A DNA stretch of 64,000 bases from Phocaeicola abscessus CCUG 55929 (GTDB lineage: Bacteria; Bacteroidota; Bacteroidia; Bacteroidales; Bacteroidaceae), in assembly GCF_000312445.1 (NCBI RefSeq), contig NZ_HE997183.1:390348-454347 (forward strand), written 5' to 3'. The translations under genes and the position numbers were made by a program. Below are positions 35,873-46,585 of the stretch, piece after piece. Under the pieces are notes generated by a model. It was not told the origin of the DNA. It worked only from the letters and a program-made list of their open reading frames with translations, and did no database searches. Position 1 is the first letter of the stretch, and every line of letters begins with the position of its first letter.

Positions 35873-38551
35873 ATGGAATTAGCAAGTAAGTACAATCCTG
35901 CCGATGTGGAAGGAAAATGGTACCAATATTGGTTAGATAATAAACTTTTCAGTAGCAGACCGGACGATCGAGAACCTTATACCGTCGTCATCCCGCCGCC
36001 CAACGTGACCGGCGTGCTCCACATGGGACACATGCTGAACAATACCATTCAAGATATCCTGGTCCGTCGTGCCAGAATGGAGGGGAAGAACGCTTGTTGG
36101 GTTCCAGGAACAGACCATGCTTCTATTGCGACCGAAGCGAAGGTAGTCAACAAACTGGCTCGACAGGGCATCAAAAAGGCCGATCTTACCCGCGAGGAAT
36201 TCTTAAAGCATGCATGGGATTGGACGGAAGAACACGGAGGCATCATTCTGAAACAGCTCCGACGATTAGGTTGCTCCTGCGATTGGGACCGCACAGGATT
36301 TACGATGGACGAAATTCGTAGCAAAAGCGTCATTCGCGTATTTATCGACTTATACCGTAAGGGATTGATTTATCGCGGAGTCCGGATGGTCAACTGGGAT
36401 CCGAAAGCTCTGACGGCTTTAAGCGACGAGGAAGTCGTCTATAAAGAAGAAAACAGCAAACTCTACTACCTGAAGTATTACTTGACGGAAGACGACGGTA
36501 CAGGCGAAACAGGCGATGAGAAAGAAGTCGTTCATCGCGACGCAAGCGGAAAGCGTTACGCCGTCGTGGCTACGACCCGCCCCGAAACAATCATGGGCGA
36601 TACGGCCATGTGCATTCATCCCAAAGATCCGAAAAACCGCTGGTTGAGCGGAAAGAAAGTAATCGTGCCGCTGCTAAACAGAGTCATTCCGGTTATCGAA
36701 GACGAATACGTCGACATAGCTTTCGGCACGGGTTGTCTGAAAGTAACTCCGGCGCACGACGTCAACGATCACCTGTTAGGTGAAAAATACAACCTCGAGA
36801 GCATCGATATTTTCAACGATGACGGAACGATCGGCGAAGCCGGCGTACTTTACGTGGGCATGGACCGCTTCGACGTCCGCAAACGGATCGAATCGGATCT
36901 GGAGGCCGCCGGTTTGATGGAGAAGGTCGAACCTTACTCCAACAAGGTCGGCTTTTCGGAGAGGACGAATGTCCCCATCGAGCCGAAACTTTCTATGCAA
37001 TGGTTCCTCCGAATGCGACACTTCGCCGACCTTGCAACCGATCCTGTCATGGATGACGACATCCGGTTCGTCCCCGCCAAGTATAAAAACACTTATAAGC
37101 ATTGGATGGAGCACATCAAAGACTGGTGCATTAGCCGTCAGCTCTGGTGGGGGCATCGTATCCCTGCTTATTTCATGCCGCAAGGCGGTTTCGTGGTGGC
37201 GGAGACGATGGCGGAAGCGTTGCAACTGGCGCAGGAAAAGACCGGAGATCGTACGCTGAAAGCGGAAGACCTGCGACAGGATCCGGATTGCCTCGATACC
37301 TGGTTCTCCTCCTGGTTATGGCCGATTTCCCTGTTTAACGGCATCCTCGCCCCCGACAACGAAGAAATCAGGTATTACTACCCGACCGCCGACTTGGTGA
37401 CGGCCCCCGACATCATCTTCTTCTGGGTAGCCAGAATGATCATGGCAGGTTATGAATACCGACGCGAGATGCCGTTCAGAAACGTATATTTCACCGGCAT
37501 TGTCCGGGATAAATTAGGCAGAAAAATGTCCAAGTCGCTCGGTAACTCCCCCGATCCTTTAGGATTGATCGAACAATACGGTGCTGACGGCGTGCGCATG
37601 GGAATGATGCTGTCGGCTCCCGCAGGAAACGACATCCTTTTCGACGAAACGCTTTGCGAACAGGGCCGGAACTTCAACAACAAGATCTGGAACGCTTTCC
37701 GCCTAGTGAAAAGATGGCGGATCGCCGACATCGAACAGCCCGCATACGCCCGACTTTCCACTGAATGGTTCGAAGCGATACTGGCAAAAACTGCCGACGA
37801 AGTGGCCGATCTGTTCGACAAGTATCGCATCAGCGAAGCATTGATGGCGGTCTACCGCTTATTCTGGGACGAATTCTCGGCCTGGTACTTGGAGATGATC
37901 AAGCCGGCTTACGACGAGCCCATCGATCAGGCGACATACAAAAAAACATTGAACTTTTTCGACGGCTTGCTAAAGTTATTACATCCGTTCATGCCGTTCA
38001 TTACCGAAGAACTGTGGCAACATCTGTACGACCGTAAAGAAGGCGAAAGCCTGATGGTGCAAAAAATGGAATTCAGTCCGAGCTGGAACGAACAGGTCAT
38101 TGCGGCGTTCGAAACGGTGAAAGGCGTCATCAGCGGCATTCGTACCATCCGCACTCAGAAACAAATCGCCCAGAAAGAAACGCTCACCCTTCAGATCATA
38201 GAGAAAAATCCTATCGCCCCATTCAACGACATTGTGACCAAACTTTGCAACCTATCGGCTATCGACGTAACGACGAACAAGGCCGAAGGCGCAGTCAACT
38301 TCATGGTCGGAATAACCGAATATGCCGTTCCGTTAGGCAATCTGATCGATACCGAAGAGGAAGTAAAGAAACTCGAAGCGGAATTGGAATACGAAGAAGG
38401 TTTCCTGAGAAGCGTTCAAAAGAAACTGAATAATAAAAACTTCGTCAGCAAAGCTCCTGCCGAAGTCATTGAGATGGAGCGCAAGAAGCAGGCTGACGCC
38501 GAAAATCGCATGGCAGTTATCAGGCAAAGCATCGCCGCTTTGAGAAAATAA
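35873..38551 (+). CDS. valS: Valine-tRNA ligase
   Basis: An 892-residue class Ia aminoacyl-tRNA synthetase that charges tRNA-Val. HIGH signature [15 protein letters not shown] (HMGH at residues 50-53), editing (CP1) domain with [17 protein letters not shown] and a second conserved part [14 protein letters not shown] at 551-555 ([14 protein letters not shown]), anticodon-binding domain, and the C-terminal coiled coil typical of ValRS ([20 protein letters not shown]). Its promoter region is shared history with mazG (see the duplicated region). It converges on the acidic-protein gene downstream. Confidence 0.97.
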   Translation: MELASKYNPADVEGKWYQYWLDNKLFSSRPDDREPYTVVIPPPNVTGVLHMGHMLNNTIQDILVRRARMEGKNACWVPGTDHASIATEAKVVNKLARQGIKKADLTREEFLKHAWDWTEEHGGIILKQLRRLGCSCDWDRTGFTMDEIRSKSVIRVFIDLYRKGLIYRGVRMVNWDPKALTALSDEEVVYKEENSKLYYLKYYLTEDDGTGETGDEKEVVHRDASGKRYAVVATTRPETIMGDTAMCIHPKDPKNRWLSGKKVIVPLLNRVIPVIEDEYVDIAFGTGCLKVTPAHDVNDHLLGEKYNLESIDIFNDDGTIGEAGVLYVGMDRFDVRKRIESDLEAAGLMEKVEPYSNKVGFSERTNVPIEPKLSMQWFLRMRHFADLATDPVMDDDIRFVPAKYKNTYKHWMEHIKDWCISRQLWWGHRIPAYFMPQGGFVVAETMAEALQLAQEKTGDRTLKAEDLRQDPDCLDTWFSSWLWPISLFNGILAPDNEEIRYYYPTADLVTAPDIIFFWVARMIMAGYEYRREMPFRNVYFTGIVRDKLGRKMSKSLGNSPDPLGLIEQYGADGVRMGMMLSAPAGNDILFDETLCEQGRNFNNKIWNAFRLVKRWRIADIEQPAYARLSTEWFEAILAKTADEVADLFDKYRISEALMAVYRLFWDEFSAWYLEMIKPAYDEPIDQATYKKTLNFFDGLLKLLHPFMPFITEELWQHLYDRKEGESLMVQKMEFSPSWNEQVIAAFETVKGVISGIRTIRTQKQIAQKETLTLQIIEKNPIAPFNDIVTKLCNLSAIDVTTNKAEGAVNFMVGITEYAVPLGNLIDTEEEVKKLEAELEYEEGFLRSVQKKLNNKNFVSKAPAEVIEMERKKQADAENRMAVIRQSIAALRK

Positions 38552-38624
38552 ATTGCCCATACCTCTTTCCAAACCCGAAGAAAGGGTCGGAGCCTGCTCA
38601 TCTCGACCGGTTTGTATCCTCTGT

Positions 38625-38649
38625 CACCCGTTTCCGGAAGAAATGGGTG
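38625..38649. terminator. Possible terminator hairpin between convergent genes
   Basis: A 10-bp inverted repeat (cacccgtttc / gaaatgggtg, one wobble pair) with a 5-nt loop, between the ends of valS and the acidic-protein gene. No clear T-run follows on either strand, so the assignment is weak. Confidence 0.35.
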
Positions 38650-38672
38650 GAGGTTGTTATGCCCGTTTATGT

Positions 38673-39125
38673 TTATTCTTTAAGCAGATCTTCCAAGAAT
38701 TTATCCAAATCCTCATCCAAACCTTCCATCAATCCATCGTTGATCACTAAGGTATCCTCATCATCCATCACCAACAGTTCCGCAACGCTTTCCTTTTCTT
38801 CATCCACCAATACGAAGGAATAAGGTTTCATAATATTCAACTTATCGAAGCCTCCCGTCGATTTCATTCCGTTCAGTATATTCCTCAAGATCCGTTCAGT
38901 CTCTACGTCGAAATCATCCTCTTCATAATCGACCCAGTCTGCGACGATGGTACGAGCCAATTCTTCGTCCTCATCATTACAGATAACCAATTCACCCACA
39001 TCCTGTCTGGGCTGCAGATAGATGTCGGTAACCGCTTGATTCATTTCGGTGCCTCTCCTGTATTTATCCATCGCCTCCTCCATACAGGAGATCACCGCAG
39101 CTTTCGACTGTTCACTAAATCTCAT
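38673..39125 (-). CDS. Acidic conserved hypothetical protein
   Basis: A 150-residue soluble, very acidic protein with no signal, helix or known motif (MRFSEQSKAAVISCMEEAMD, DWVDYEEDDFDVETERILRN, C-terminus DLDKFLEDLLKE). It looks like a Bacteroidales-specific cytoplasmic protein. A -7 box is present upstream. I do not recognise a function. Confidence 0.7.
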   Translation of the reverse strand: MRFSEQSKAAVISCMEEAMDKYRRGTEMNQAVTDIYLQPRQDVGELVICNDEDEELARTIVADWVDYEEDDFDVETERILRNILNGMKSTGGFDKLNIMKPYSFVLVDEEKESVAELLVMDDEDTLVINDGLMEGLDEDLDKFLEDLLKE

Positions 39126-39151
39126 ATTCTATTCCTAATTTATTCGATGTT

Positions 39152-39159
39152 CAAAAATA
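39152..39159 (-). promoter_or_regulatory. -7 box TATTTTTG of the acidic-protein gene
   Basis: Perfect TAnnTTTG on the minus strand, 26 bp before ATG 39125. No TTTG at the usual -33 distance. Confidence 0.5.
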
Positions 39160-39209
39160 CAAAGAAAAAACTACCCACCATACATTTCATCCTTTTTTTC
39201 GGATATGGC

Positions 39210-40217
39210 CTACTCTTTCTGCTCGTCGAAGCGTTGCATCTGAATGTTCAACTTGCTTATATCCGCCTTTCGTTGCGTCAAACTGGTCTGATAATACGCT
39301 ATCAACTGTTTATCAGAGGCATTCGTCTCTTTCGCCAACACCTCCGCCTTATCAATCCATTCCATCGCCTGATCGAGGTCATCTTTCAACTCGTAATACA
39401 AAGCGATATTATAGGCCGAACGCATTTTCGATTTGCCTTTCCTCGTATCATAGACTTTGCTCCACAAACGATGAGCTTCCTCCCAATTGTTTTCCCGCAA
39501 GGCGACCCCGGCATCCCGGAAGTCGCTGATACCGCCATCATAATAAAAGCGTTGAACTTCTTTCCAGAACGGTATCAGGTATGCGGCTTCCTTCGTGCCT
39601 GCATAGTCGGCCGTCTTTTCCGCTATTTCCCGATTGGTCAACTCCACGGTCAATTGGAAATGCAACGTATCCGCATGCGAGAGAGACGCCAAAGCCTTTT
39701 CTCTGCCCGGAACGTACAGGTGAAGCAACGACGTATACTTCGAACTCACGGCATCGATAAGCAGACCGTAATCGTCGTTATAGATGCGGGCATCGGCATT
39801 GCGAATGAAAAGGCGATCGACCGCGATAATCATGTCCACCTCCAAATCATTCGTCAACTGGTTTACCTGTCCGGGCTGCAACGGATGAAATTTCTGGGGA
39901 AGCGAATCGTTATCCTCATACAAAAGCGAATCGCAGATCACGACTTTATCGAAGTAGCGACCTTCGGCCAACGCATCGGCCAAACGTTGCGAGAACGTCT
40001 TGCCGTCTCCTTCGAAATCTTTCGTTCGCGACCTGAGATAAGATCCCGAATTCCGTTCGTCGTCAGGCATATTGTTAACGACAGCTACCCGCCTCACCTG
40101 ATCGGGAAAAGTGGTTTGAGCGGGTTGCAGCTGTTCTATGCTCATCAACCGAATGCTGCTGCACGATGTCAATACCCCGATCGCGGCGGCTATCACTATT
40201 AATTGCAATTTTTGCAT
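39210..40217 (-). CDS. DUF6340-type lipoprotein
   Basis: A 335-residue lipoprotein; ATG 40217 starts MQKLQLIVIAAAIGVLTSCS with lipobox LTSC. An upstream in-frame start at 40331 would overlap the end of secA and is rejected. The first half has an alternating hydrophobic pattern (VRRVAVVNNMPDDER, VDMIIAVDRLFIRN). The second half holds TPR-like helices (ALRENNWEEAHRLWSKVYDT, AYNIALYYELKDDLDQAMEW). This fits the uncharacterised DUF6340 family of Bacteroidales as I recall it. It is probably cotranscribed with secA, 46 bp upstream. Confidence 0.75.
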   Translation of the reverse strand: MQKLQLIVIAAAIGVLTSCSSIRLMSIEQLQPAQTTFPDQVRRVAVVNNMPDDERNSGSYLRSRTKDFEGDGKTFSQRLADALAEGRYFDKVVICDSLLYEDNDSLPQKFHPLQPGQVNQLTNDLEVDMIIAVDRLFIRNADARIYNDDYGLLIDAVSSKYTSLLHLYVPGREKALASLSHADTLHFQLTVELTNREIAEKTADYAGTKEAAYLIPFWKEVQRFYYDGGISDFRDAGVALRENNWEEAHRLWSKVYDTRKGKSKMRSAYNIALYYELKDDLDQAMEWIDKAEVLAKETNASDKQLIAYYQTSLTQRKADISKLNIQMQRFDEQKE

Positions 40218-40263
40218 ACGCCTCTCATTTTTCTTGTCAGTTACCGATAGTAAAGTACGAATG

Positions 40264-43200
40264 TCAGCGGGGCAAGTCTTTTCCGTGACAGTTCTTGTAT
40301 TTCTTTCCGCTGCCGCAAGGACAAGGATCATTCCGTCCGATCTTCTTTTCCACCCGGATCGGTTCTCGTTTCTGTTCTCGCGTGTCGCGCGCTGCTGCCG
40401 CCTGCTGGTTGGGATCGGTCAAATCCTGCTTGGTCTCCCGGTATCGCTGTCGAGGAGTCTGAGGTTCGGGGGCGGCTTCCCTCACCTGTTCAGGCTGTTG
40501 AACAGGGATTTGTCCGCGCATCAATACCGAAATGGTATTGTTATTGATCGTGTTTACCATCGAATCGAACAGCGTCACGGATTCCAACTTGAATATCAAC
40601 AACGGATCCTTTTGCTCATAACTCGCATTCTGCACCGAATGGCGCAGTTCGTCCAGCTCGCGCAAATTTTCTTTCCACGCATCGTCGATCGTATGCAGCA
40701 GGATAGATTTCTCGAACGATTTTACAATCTCGCGTCCTTCCGTTTCGTAAGCTTCTTTCAGGTTCACCGCTACGTTATACATCCGTTTGCCGTCGGTGAT
40801 GGGAATGAGGATATTCTCGTACCGGTCGCCCTGCGTTTCTTCCACCTGTTTGATTACGGGATACGCGATCTGCGCCATCCGGTCGGTCTTGCGTTTGAAA
40901 TTCGCTATAGCCGTATCGAACGTTTTTTCTATCAACCCGTCATGGCTTTTCTCATTGTATTCCTCTTCCGTGAAGGGAGGTTCCATCGCCAATGTCTGGA
41001 ACATCTCCTCGCGAACGTTAGTATAATCGCCCAGTTCCACCGCATAGGAACAGCGGTCCCACACCGTGTTGACGATATCCATGCCGACGCGTTCGCCCAT
41101 CAGCGCATGCCGACGTTTGGCATAGATAACCACCCGTTGCTTGTTCATCACGTCGTCGTACTCCAACAGACGTTTACGGATGCCGAAATTATTTTCCTCC
41201 ACTTTTTTCTGAGCTCGTTCGATCGACTTGGAAATCATCTTATGTTCGATCATCTCTCCTTCCTTGAAGCCCAGCCTGTCCATTACTCCGGCGATGCGAT
41301 CGGAGGAGAACAGACGCATCAAATCGTCTTCCAAAGACACGAAGAACACCGAAGAGCCCGGATCGCCTTGACGTCCCGACCGCCCGCGCAGCTGTCGGTC
41401 GACTCGACGGCTCTCATGCCGTTCCGTACCGATGATGGCCAAACCTCCCGCAGCCCTCACTTCGGGGCTCAGTTTAATATCGGTACCGCGACCGGCCATA
41501 TTCGTGGCAATGGTTACGATACTCGACTGACCGGCCTTTGCCACGATATCGGCTTCCTTCTGATGCAGCTTCGCGTTCAGCACATTGTGCGGAATCTTTC
41601 GCATGTCGAGCATCTTACTCAGCATTTCGGAGATCTCGACGGATGTGGTGCCGACCAACACCGGCCGGCCTTCCTTCACCATCTTCTCTATCTCCTGGAT
41701 AACCGCCCTGTACTTCTCGCGTTTGGTACGATAAACCCGATCGTTCATGTCGATACGGATTATCGGGCGGTTGGTAGGTATCACGACCACATCCAGTTTA
41801 TAGATATCCCAAAACTCTCCCGCTTCCGTCTCGGCCGTGCCGGTCATACCCGCCAACTTATGATACATGCGGAAATAGTTCTGCAAAGTGATAGTGGCAA
41901 AAGTTTGCGTGGCGGCTTCTATCTTCACCCCTTCTTTAGCTTCGACCGCCTGATGTAAGCCGTCCGACCAGCGACGACCTTCCATGATACGCCCAGTCTG
42001 TTCGTCTACAATCTTAACCTGGCCGTCGATCACCACGTATTCGTCATCCCGGTCGAACATGGCATACGCTTTCAGCAGTTGGAGAATGGTATGCACGCGT
42101 TCCGACTTGATGGCGTAGTTCGTCAACAATTCATCTTTCTTCGTCAATCGTTCTTCTTCCGTCAGGCCCTGTTCGTTTTCCAAAGCGGACAACTGTCCGG
42201 TAATATCGGGCAAGACGAACAGATACGGATCGGGATCGTTGCCTGTCAGCTTGTCGATGCCTTTATCGGTGAGGTCGACGCTGTTCAGTTTTTCGTCGAT
42301 CACGAAATATAAGGGATCCGTCACTTCCGGCATCCGCTTGTTATTCTGTTCCATGTATATTTCTTCCGTCTTCAGCATCCCCGACTTTATGCCCGGTTCG
42401 CTCAGATACTTGATGAGCGCCTTGTTCTTGGGGTAGGCCTTGTGGCTGCGGTACAAAGCGAGAAAACCGGCGTCGATCTCTTTCTGGTCGGAAGAGGCGA
42501 TCCCTTTCTTCGCTTCCACCAAATAGTTCGTCGCCAAGGTTTTTTGCATCTCGAACAAGCGTTCGACCATCGGTTTGTACTGTTCGAACAGCTGATCCTC
42601 CCCCTTAGGAACCGGACCTGAGATGATCAACGGCGTACGGGCATCGTCGATCAGGACGGAATCGACCTCGTCGACGATGGCATAGTTATGGGCGCGTTGC
42701 ACCAAGTCTTTCGGGCTGATGGCCATATTGTCCCGGAGGTAGTCGAAGCCGAATTCATTGTTCGTACCGAAGGTAATATCGGCCAGATATGCTTTCCGGC
42801 GAGCTTCGGAGTTCGGTTGGTGCTTATCGATACAATCTACGCTCAAGCCGTGGAATTCGTACAGAGGGCCCATCCATTCCGAGTCTCGTTTCGAGAGGTA
42901 ATCGTTCACCGTCACCATGTGAACGCCGTTTCCGGTCAAGGCATTCAGGAATACCGGTAAGGTAGCCACCAGCGTTTTTCCTTCGCCCGTGGCCATTTCC
43001 GCGATCTTTCCCTGATGGAGCACCACTCCGCCGAACAATTGCACATCATAATGAATCATGTTCCATACGATCTCATTGCCGCCGGCGATCCAGCGGTTCA
43101 CATAAATAGCCTTGTCGCCTTCTATACGAAGGAAATCCTTCCCTTGCGCGGCCAATTCGCGGTCGAAATCAGAAGCTGTGACCACGATCTCCGTATTTTC

Positions 43201-43566
43201 CGTAAAACGGCGGGCCGTATCCTTCATGATGGCGAAAGCTTCCGGCAACGCGTCGTCCAACGCTTTCTCGTAGATGTCCAAGACTTCTTTCTCTAACTTA
43301 TCTATCTGATTGAAAACGGGTTCTCGGTCTTCCAGCTCCAACGTTTCCACTTTTTCTTTCAGTTCCAGAATCTTCTGTTTGCTCTCGGCCACCGGTGCCT
43401 GAACCTTTTCCTTCAGGCGGACGGTCCGGGCGCGAAGTTCATCGTTGCTCAATTCCGAAATATCCGGATAGACAGCCTTAATCTTGTCTACCCAAGGTTT
43501 TATTTCTTTCATATCGCGAGTTGCTTTATTGCCAAACAACTTTCCTACCAATTCATTAAATCCCAT
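40264..43566 (-). CDS. secA: Preprotein translocase ATPase SecA
   Basis: The motor that drives unfolded preproteins through SecYEG. The 1100-residue length is typical of Bacteroidales SecA and longer than E. coli's 901. It has Walker [14 protein letters not shown], the DEAD-like [20 protein letters not shown], the second motor domain ([37 protein letters not shown]) and the zinc-binding C-terminus [20 protein letters not shown]. The extra length lies in charged insertions, for example residues 70-110. The ATG at 43566 follows a TACATTTG box at 43608-43615. Confidence 0.98.
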   Translation of the reverse strand: MGFNELVGKLFGNKATRDMKEIKPWVDKIKAVYPDISELSNDELRARTVRLKEKVQAPVAESKQKILELKEKVETLELEDREPVFNQIDKLEKEVLDIYEKALDDALPEAFAIMKDTARRFTENTEIVVTASDFDRELAAQGKDFLRIEGDKAIYVNRWIAGGNEIVWNMIHYDVQLFGGVVLHQGKIAEMATGEGKTLVATLPVFLNALTGNGVHMVTVNDYLSKRDSEWMGPLYEFHGLSVDCIDKHQPNSEARRKAYLADITFGTNNEFGFDYLRDNMAISPKDLVQRAHNYAIVDEVDSVLIDDARTPLIISGPVPKGEDQLFEQYKPMVERLFEMQKTLATNYLVEAKKGIASSDQKEIDAGFLALYRSHKAYPKNKALIKYLSEPGIKSGMLKTEEIYMEQNNKRMPEVTDPLYFVIDEKLNSVDLTDKGIDKLTGNDPDPYLFVLPDITGQLSALENEQGLTEEERLTKKDELLTNYAIKSERVHTILQLLKAYAMFDRDDEYVVIDGQVKIVDEQTGRIMEGRRWSDGLHQAVEAKEGVKIEAATQTFATITLQNYFRMYHKLAGMTGTAETEAGEFWDIYKLDVVVIPTNRPIIRIDMNDRVYRTKREKYRAVIQEIEKMVKEGRPVLVGTTSVEISEMLSKMLDMRKIPHNVLNAKLHQKEADIVAKAGQSSIVTIATNMAGRGTDIKLSPEVRAAGGLAIIGTERHESRRVDRQLRGRSGRQGDPGSSVFFVSLEDDLMRLFSSDRIAGVMDRLGFKEGEMIEHKMISKSIERAQKKVEENNFGIRKRLLEYDDVMNKQRVVIYAKRRHALMGERVGMDIVNTVWDRCSYAVELGDYTNVREEMFQTLAMEPPFTEEEYNEKSHDGLIEKTFDTAIANFKRKTDRMAQIAYPVIKQVEETQGDRYENILIPITDGKRMYNVAVNLKEAYETEGREIVKSFEKSILLHTIDDAWKENLRELDELRHSVQNASYEQKDPLLIFKLESVTLFDSMVNTINNNTISVLMRGQIPVQQPEQVREAAPEPQTPRQRYRETKQDLTDPNQQAAAARDTREQKREPIRVEKKIGRNDPCPCGSGKKYKNCHGKDLPR

Positions 43567-43607
43567 CGTATTCTTTTTTTACTATTTACTCTTTATTTCC
43601 ATTCATG

Positions 43608-43615
43608 CAAATGTA
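43608..43615 (-). promoter_or_regulatory. -7 box TACATTTG of secA
   Basis: Perfect TAnnTTTG on the minus strand, about 40 bp before the secA ATG. Confidence 0.6.
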
Positions 43616-43707
43616 TAACAAAATGCTGATTTCGCGGCACCTTATCTGCTTTTATTTTCGCCCTGGCCGTTTGTCTCGACCGACAGGAGCGCAATATTCC
43701 ATCAGGT

Positions 43708-45291
43708 CTATTTTCGGCAATCGGCAATCGGCGCTAACGTAGAGGCGTTAGGCGCTCTGATCCGCAAGGCATGAGCGATGGTAGGCGCGATACGACCTAT
43801 CTTTGCCGGAACTTGAATAAGCTCGGGTTTGATCTCCCATCCCATCAGGAAGAGGGGAACGGCATGATAGGCATGCCTGACCACTTGCTTGGAACCGTCC
43901 GCGTCGTTCACAATCGTCCAGCCCGGCCATATCTCCACCCAGATATCTCCCGAGCAGGCGACATGATAACGATTCTTTATTGGGGCCATCTCCGGCGTCC
44001 ACGAACCCAACTGCAAGCGTTGCGAGGTATAGACATCCTTCACCCCGCTGAATTGAACTAAGAAATCAGCGCTCTGATTCAGGATGGCTGTCAGGTTCAG
44101 ATTCCTGGTCTCCAAGAGTTTGTGATTCAAGAAAATCTCGTTGTCCGTATGCGTCTCCACATATTGCCCGTCGCCGTGCAAAGCTGCCAGATACATATTC
44201 AACAAGGCCGCACAGCGATTCATGTGAAATTCTCCTCCGGGAATTCGGTACTGTTCGGGATAGGCGGCATCCGTATCCGCGTATCCCGTGGAAGTGACAA
44301 ACAGCAAAATATTGTGCAGACCGACTCTGCGATCCAACATCTCCAAGAGTTCGGCGATACTGTTATCCAGTCGGGCATACGCATCTTGGATTTCCATCGC
44401 ACCGTCGTGCACGGACAGCTGGTTGTAATTTCCGGCATAATAAGCCACGGAGAGGAAATCAGGCACCTGATCGTACCCCATAGACGCGGAAGCCAGGCAG
44501 GCACCGACCAGTTTGTTCACTTCATCGTTCACCAACGGACTGGTCTTCAGCCGGCGATATTTATTGTTCTTCTCGTCGCTGAAACGATGCTTGAAAGCGG
44601 CCGACGGATTCTCGGTCGCCAAATAATGATAGACTCCTGCAGGCAAGGAGGGAGTCCAGACGAGATCGTCGATCCGCGTGTCCAATCCTTCCCGATCGTT
44701 CAACGCAGAGACCCACTCGGGAAAAGCGCCGTAGTAGGTACTCCCGCTCCATTTACCCGTATCGTCGTCGATCCAGAAAGCTCCTTTCGCGGAGTGTCCA
44801 GCAGCCAAAACCGCCATTTCGCGAGTCGGAGCGATCGCATATACCTGAGCCTTCCCCTGCGTGGCCACCATCAGTTCGTCGGAAATCGTAGAGGCCTTCA
44901 GGTTTGCGGCGGAGGTCGACTCCGAAGAATAGATTCCCATGAAACGAGCATCGTCTACGCAGCCGATCGTGCGCAATGTACGGCGGTCCATCCACCGATT
45001 ACCGACGATCCCGTTCATATAAGGGACGGTACCGGTATAAATGGCGGCGACGGCCGACGCCCGATCGACGTCGATGAAATCATACTCTGCCTGCGGATAG
45101 AACCGGGCTTCTTTCTTCAACCGCTTGAACCCGCGACTTCCGTACAAGGCAGAGAATGCATCGAGAAAGTCCACCCGGAGCTGATCGATGGTCAGTCCGA
45201 CCACCAACTTCGGGACTTCGGGAATGTTTTGAGCCTGCAGGCTCAAAGCTAAAAGGGTTAAAAGCGACGTGAGTAGATGTTCTTTTTTCAT
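43708..45291 (-). CDS. Alkaline-phosphatase-superfamily protein, probably catalytically degenerate
   Basis: A 527-residue exported protein (signal HLLTSLLTLLALSLQAQ) with the PafA/phosphodiesterase layout. The first metal-site Asp is kept (LTIDQLRVDFL, Asp36), but other key sites look lost. The nucleophile/oxyanion segment that usually contains G-H reads DRASAVAAIYTGTVP; the Asp/His metal pair of the S-x-D-x-x-x-H segment reads AYYAGNYNQLSVHDGAME; and the Asp-His of the DHG motif reads VTSTGYADTD. ATG 45291 overlaps the DUF4105 stop by four bases (ATGA). A much longer upstream frame exists but is the shadow of that gene. A binding or structural role is more likely than hydrolysis. Confidence 0.75.
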   Translation of the reverse strand: MKKEHLLTSLLTLLALSLQAQNIPEVPKLVVGLTIDQLRVDFLDAFSALYGSRGFKRLKKEARFYPQAEYDFIDVDRASAVAAIYTGTVPYMNGIVGNRWMDRRTLRTIGCVDDARFMGIYSSESTSAANLKASTISDELMVATQGKAQVYAIAPTREMAVLAAGHSAKGAFWIDDDTGKWSGSTYYGAFPEWVSALNDREGLDTRIDDLVWTPSLPAGVYHYLATENPSAAFKHRFSDEKNNKYRRLKTSPLVNDEVNKLVGACLASASMGYDQVPDFLSVAYYAGNYNQLSVHDGAMEIQDAYARLDNSIAELLEMLDRRVGLHNILLFVTSTGYADTDAAYPEQYRIPGGEFHMNRCAALLNMYLAALHGDGQYVETHTDNEIFLNHKLLETRNLNLTAILNQSADFLVQFSGVKDVYTSQRLQLGSWTPEMAPIKNRYHVACSGDIWVEIWPGWTIVNDADGSKQVVRHAYHAVPLFLMGWEIKPELIQVPAKIGRIAPTIAHALRIRAPNASTLAPIADCRK

Positions 45292-46453
45292 GGATAACTC
45301 TTGTAAATAAGCCAATGGCTTGCGGATGTTACCAACAAGCACAATGCCAAAGGTACTACCGAAGCATTGAAAGTTTGTCGAACCAACGGCATTAAAATCA
45401 TAAAAATGATTAAATAGCTGACATTGATAGCATGGTATGCGTCCCGCTGCCGCTTCACATCTTTCCGGATCATAAAAGGTAGGTAAAAGAGGGGGATCGG
45501 ATTCAGCAACATGAACAGCCAATTGCTGTCGACCGTAGGCTGGACGGAGAAGAACATCAGAAAAAAGAGGATGATGCCGGCTAAACCTTGCGCGCCGAAA
45601 AGGCACAGATCCCATCCCCAGCAAATCCGTTTCTGCTTTATTTGAATACCCATCACGACCATTGTTATGAGTAAAAGCAAGACAGCACAGACAAACGGCG
45701 AAAGGAAAAAACCCGGAGCGGACGGCGCCTCGGTAAAAGCAACGACGTATCCCTCGCTGCCGACCAGATTGCGGACGGTATCGCCGACAACGATGCGGGC
45801 GTCTTTCGCATACGCGGAAAGGTAAAACGGAGCGAACATCTGTTCCCGAACGGAAACGGGCGCATCTGCATCCTGCCCTAACAACAGATCGATACCGAAT
45901 TCGTCCCACGCGCTTTCCTTCGTGTATTCGTGAACGATGGAACGGAAAGATTTCACGGAAGCGTCGGTCGGATAAACCACCTTTCCATCCACGCATTCTT
46001 CGATCCGATCGCGCACTTTCGACGTGCAATTATTGAAGAAGTAATTATACCGATAAATCCTATTCTCCGGTTTGCAATTCTCCAGGAGCACGTTCCACAA
46101 GCGAACAGCTTCCGCTGGGGTCAGATTCAACCGCTGCTGAAAGATGCCTCTTCCCCTTCGCCGGTAGCTTTCCACGAAATCGGAAAACGATTCCGCTCCC
46201 AACGCATAATCCGTATCTCCTCTGATGAATCGCAGCACGAAGTGAGGAGCATCGAAGCTGAACAGCCCGTAGTTGAAAACGACGTCCGTCCCATCCTTTA
46301 CCTTTTCGCAGCGCAACGCCGTATGCCCGAACAATTGATAGATCTCTCGCCCCGGCTGACACGTCAGCAGACTCCACCGCAAACTGTCCTGTTCAGCAGC
46401 GTACAGTTGCATAAAAGAAAAAAACAAACGAGGTATGCGATCCCTTTTTTCAT
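45288..46453 (-). CDS. DUF4105 membrane protein with a frameshift in the signal-peptide T7 tract
   Basis: About 380 residues: DUF4105 domain (about residues 20-230; QLFGHTALRCEKV, YNYFFNNCTSKVRDRIEECV) followed by about four membrane helices. The domain holds conserved His, Cys and Asn residues and is thought to be a periplasmic hydrolase-like fold; its function is unknown. The ATG at 46453 begins MKKGIAYLVCFF, the start of a signal peptide, but the body of the protein is in the +1 frame (FFFSFMQLYAAEQ). One extra T in the run of seven (46418-46424) would join them. ATG 46453 is 24 bases after a canonical promoter, which supports it as the real start. A start at ATG 46412 would leave no signal peptide. 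Confidence 0.7.
46418..46424 (-). other. T7 homopolymer at the frameshift (phase-variation candidate)
   Basis: Seven T residues on the minus strand inside the signal-peptide codons. Eight would restore one continuous frame from ATG 46453 through DUF4105. It may be a slipped-strand switch, a fixed mutation or a sequencing error. Confidence 0.6.
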
Positions 46454-46478
46454 TGCACGACGATCATTTTATCGTGCA
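46454..46478. promoter_or_regulatory. Palindrome TGCACGA-N11-TCGTGCA at the promoter, operator candidate
   Basis: A perfect 7-bp inverted repeat with an 11-bp centre. It runs from the start codon of the DUF4105 gene into the TATCTTTG box, so it covers the likely transcription start. A regulator bound here could block RNA polymerase. No bound protein is known. Confidence 0.35.
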
Positions 46479-46508
46479 AAGATAGTGTAAGCACGGAGGA
46501 AAGTCAAA
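46477..46508 (-). promoter_or_regulatory. Canonical promoter TTTG-N20-TATCTTTG of the DUF4105 operon
   Basis: On the minus strand TTTG is at 46508-46505 and TATCTTTG at 46484-46477, exactly 20 bp apart. Both boxes are perfect matches. Confidence 0.85.
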
Positions 46509-46585
46509 TTTTATCCGATTTTTTCCGAATACCTCGCGAAAACATGGGATACTCCCTTTGAATAAGGTTTCCGGTCTATCCCGAA

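Larger units (their letters stand above)
35650..35910. repeat. Copy 2 of the duplicated mazG-valS control region
   Basis: Direct repeat of 32688-32950. Here the valS side is intact and the mazG side is broken. The two copies bracket about 2.7 kb that holds the phage-gene remnant and the PagL-like pair. Confidence 0.9.

Noticed and set aside
45292..46029. N-terminal extension of the phosphatase-like gene to give 773 residues
   Set aside because: The extension is Arg/Cys-rich shadow sequence of the DUF4105 gene; a normal signal peptide begins at 45291.
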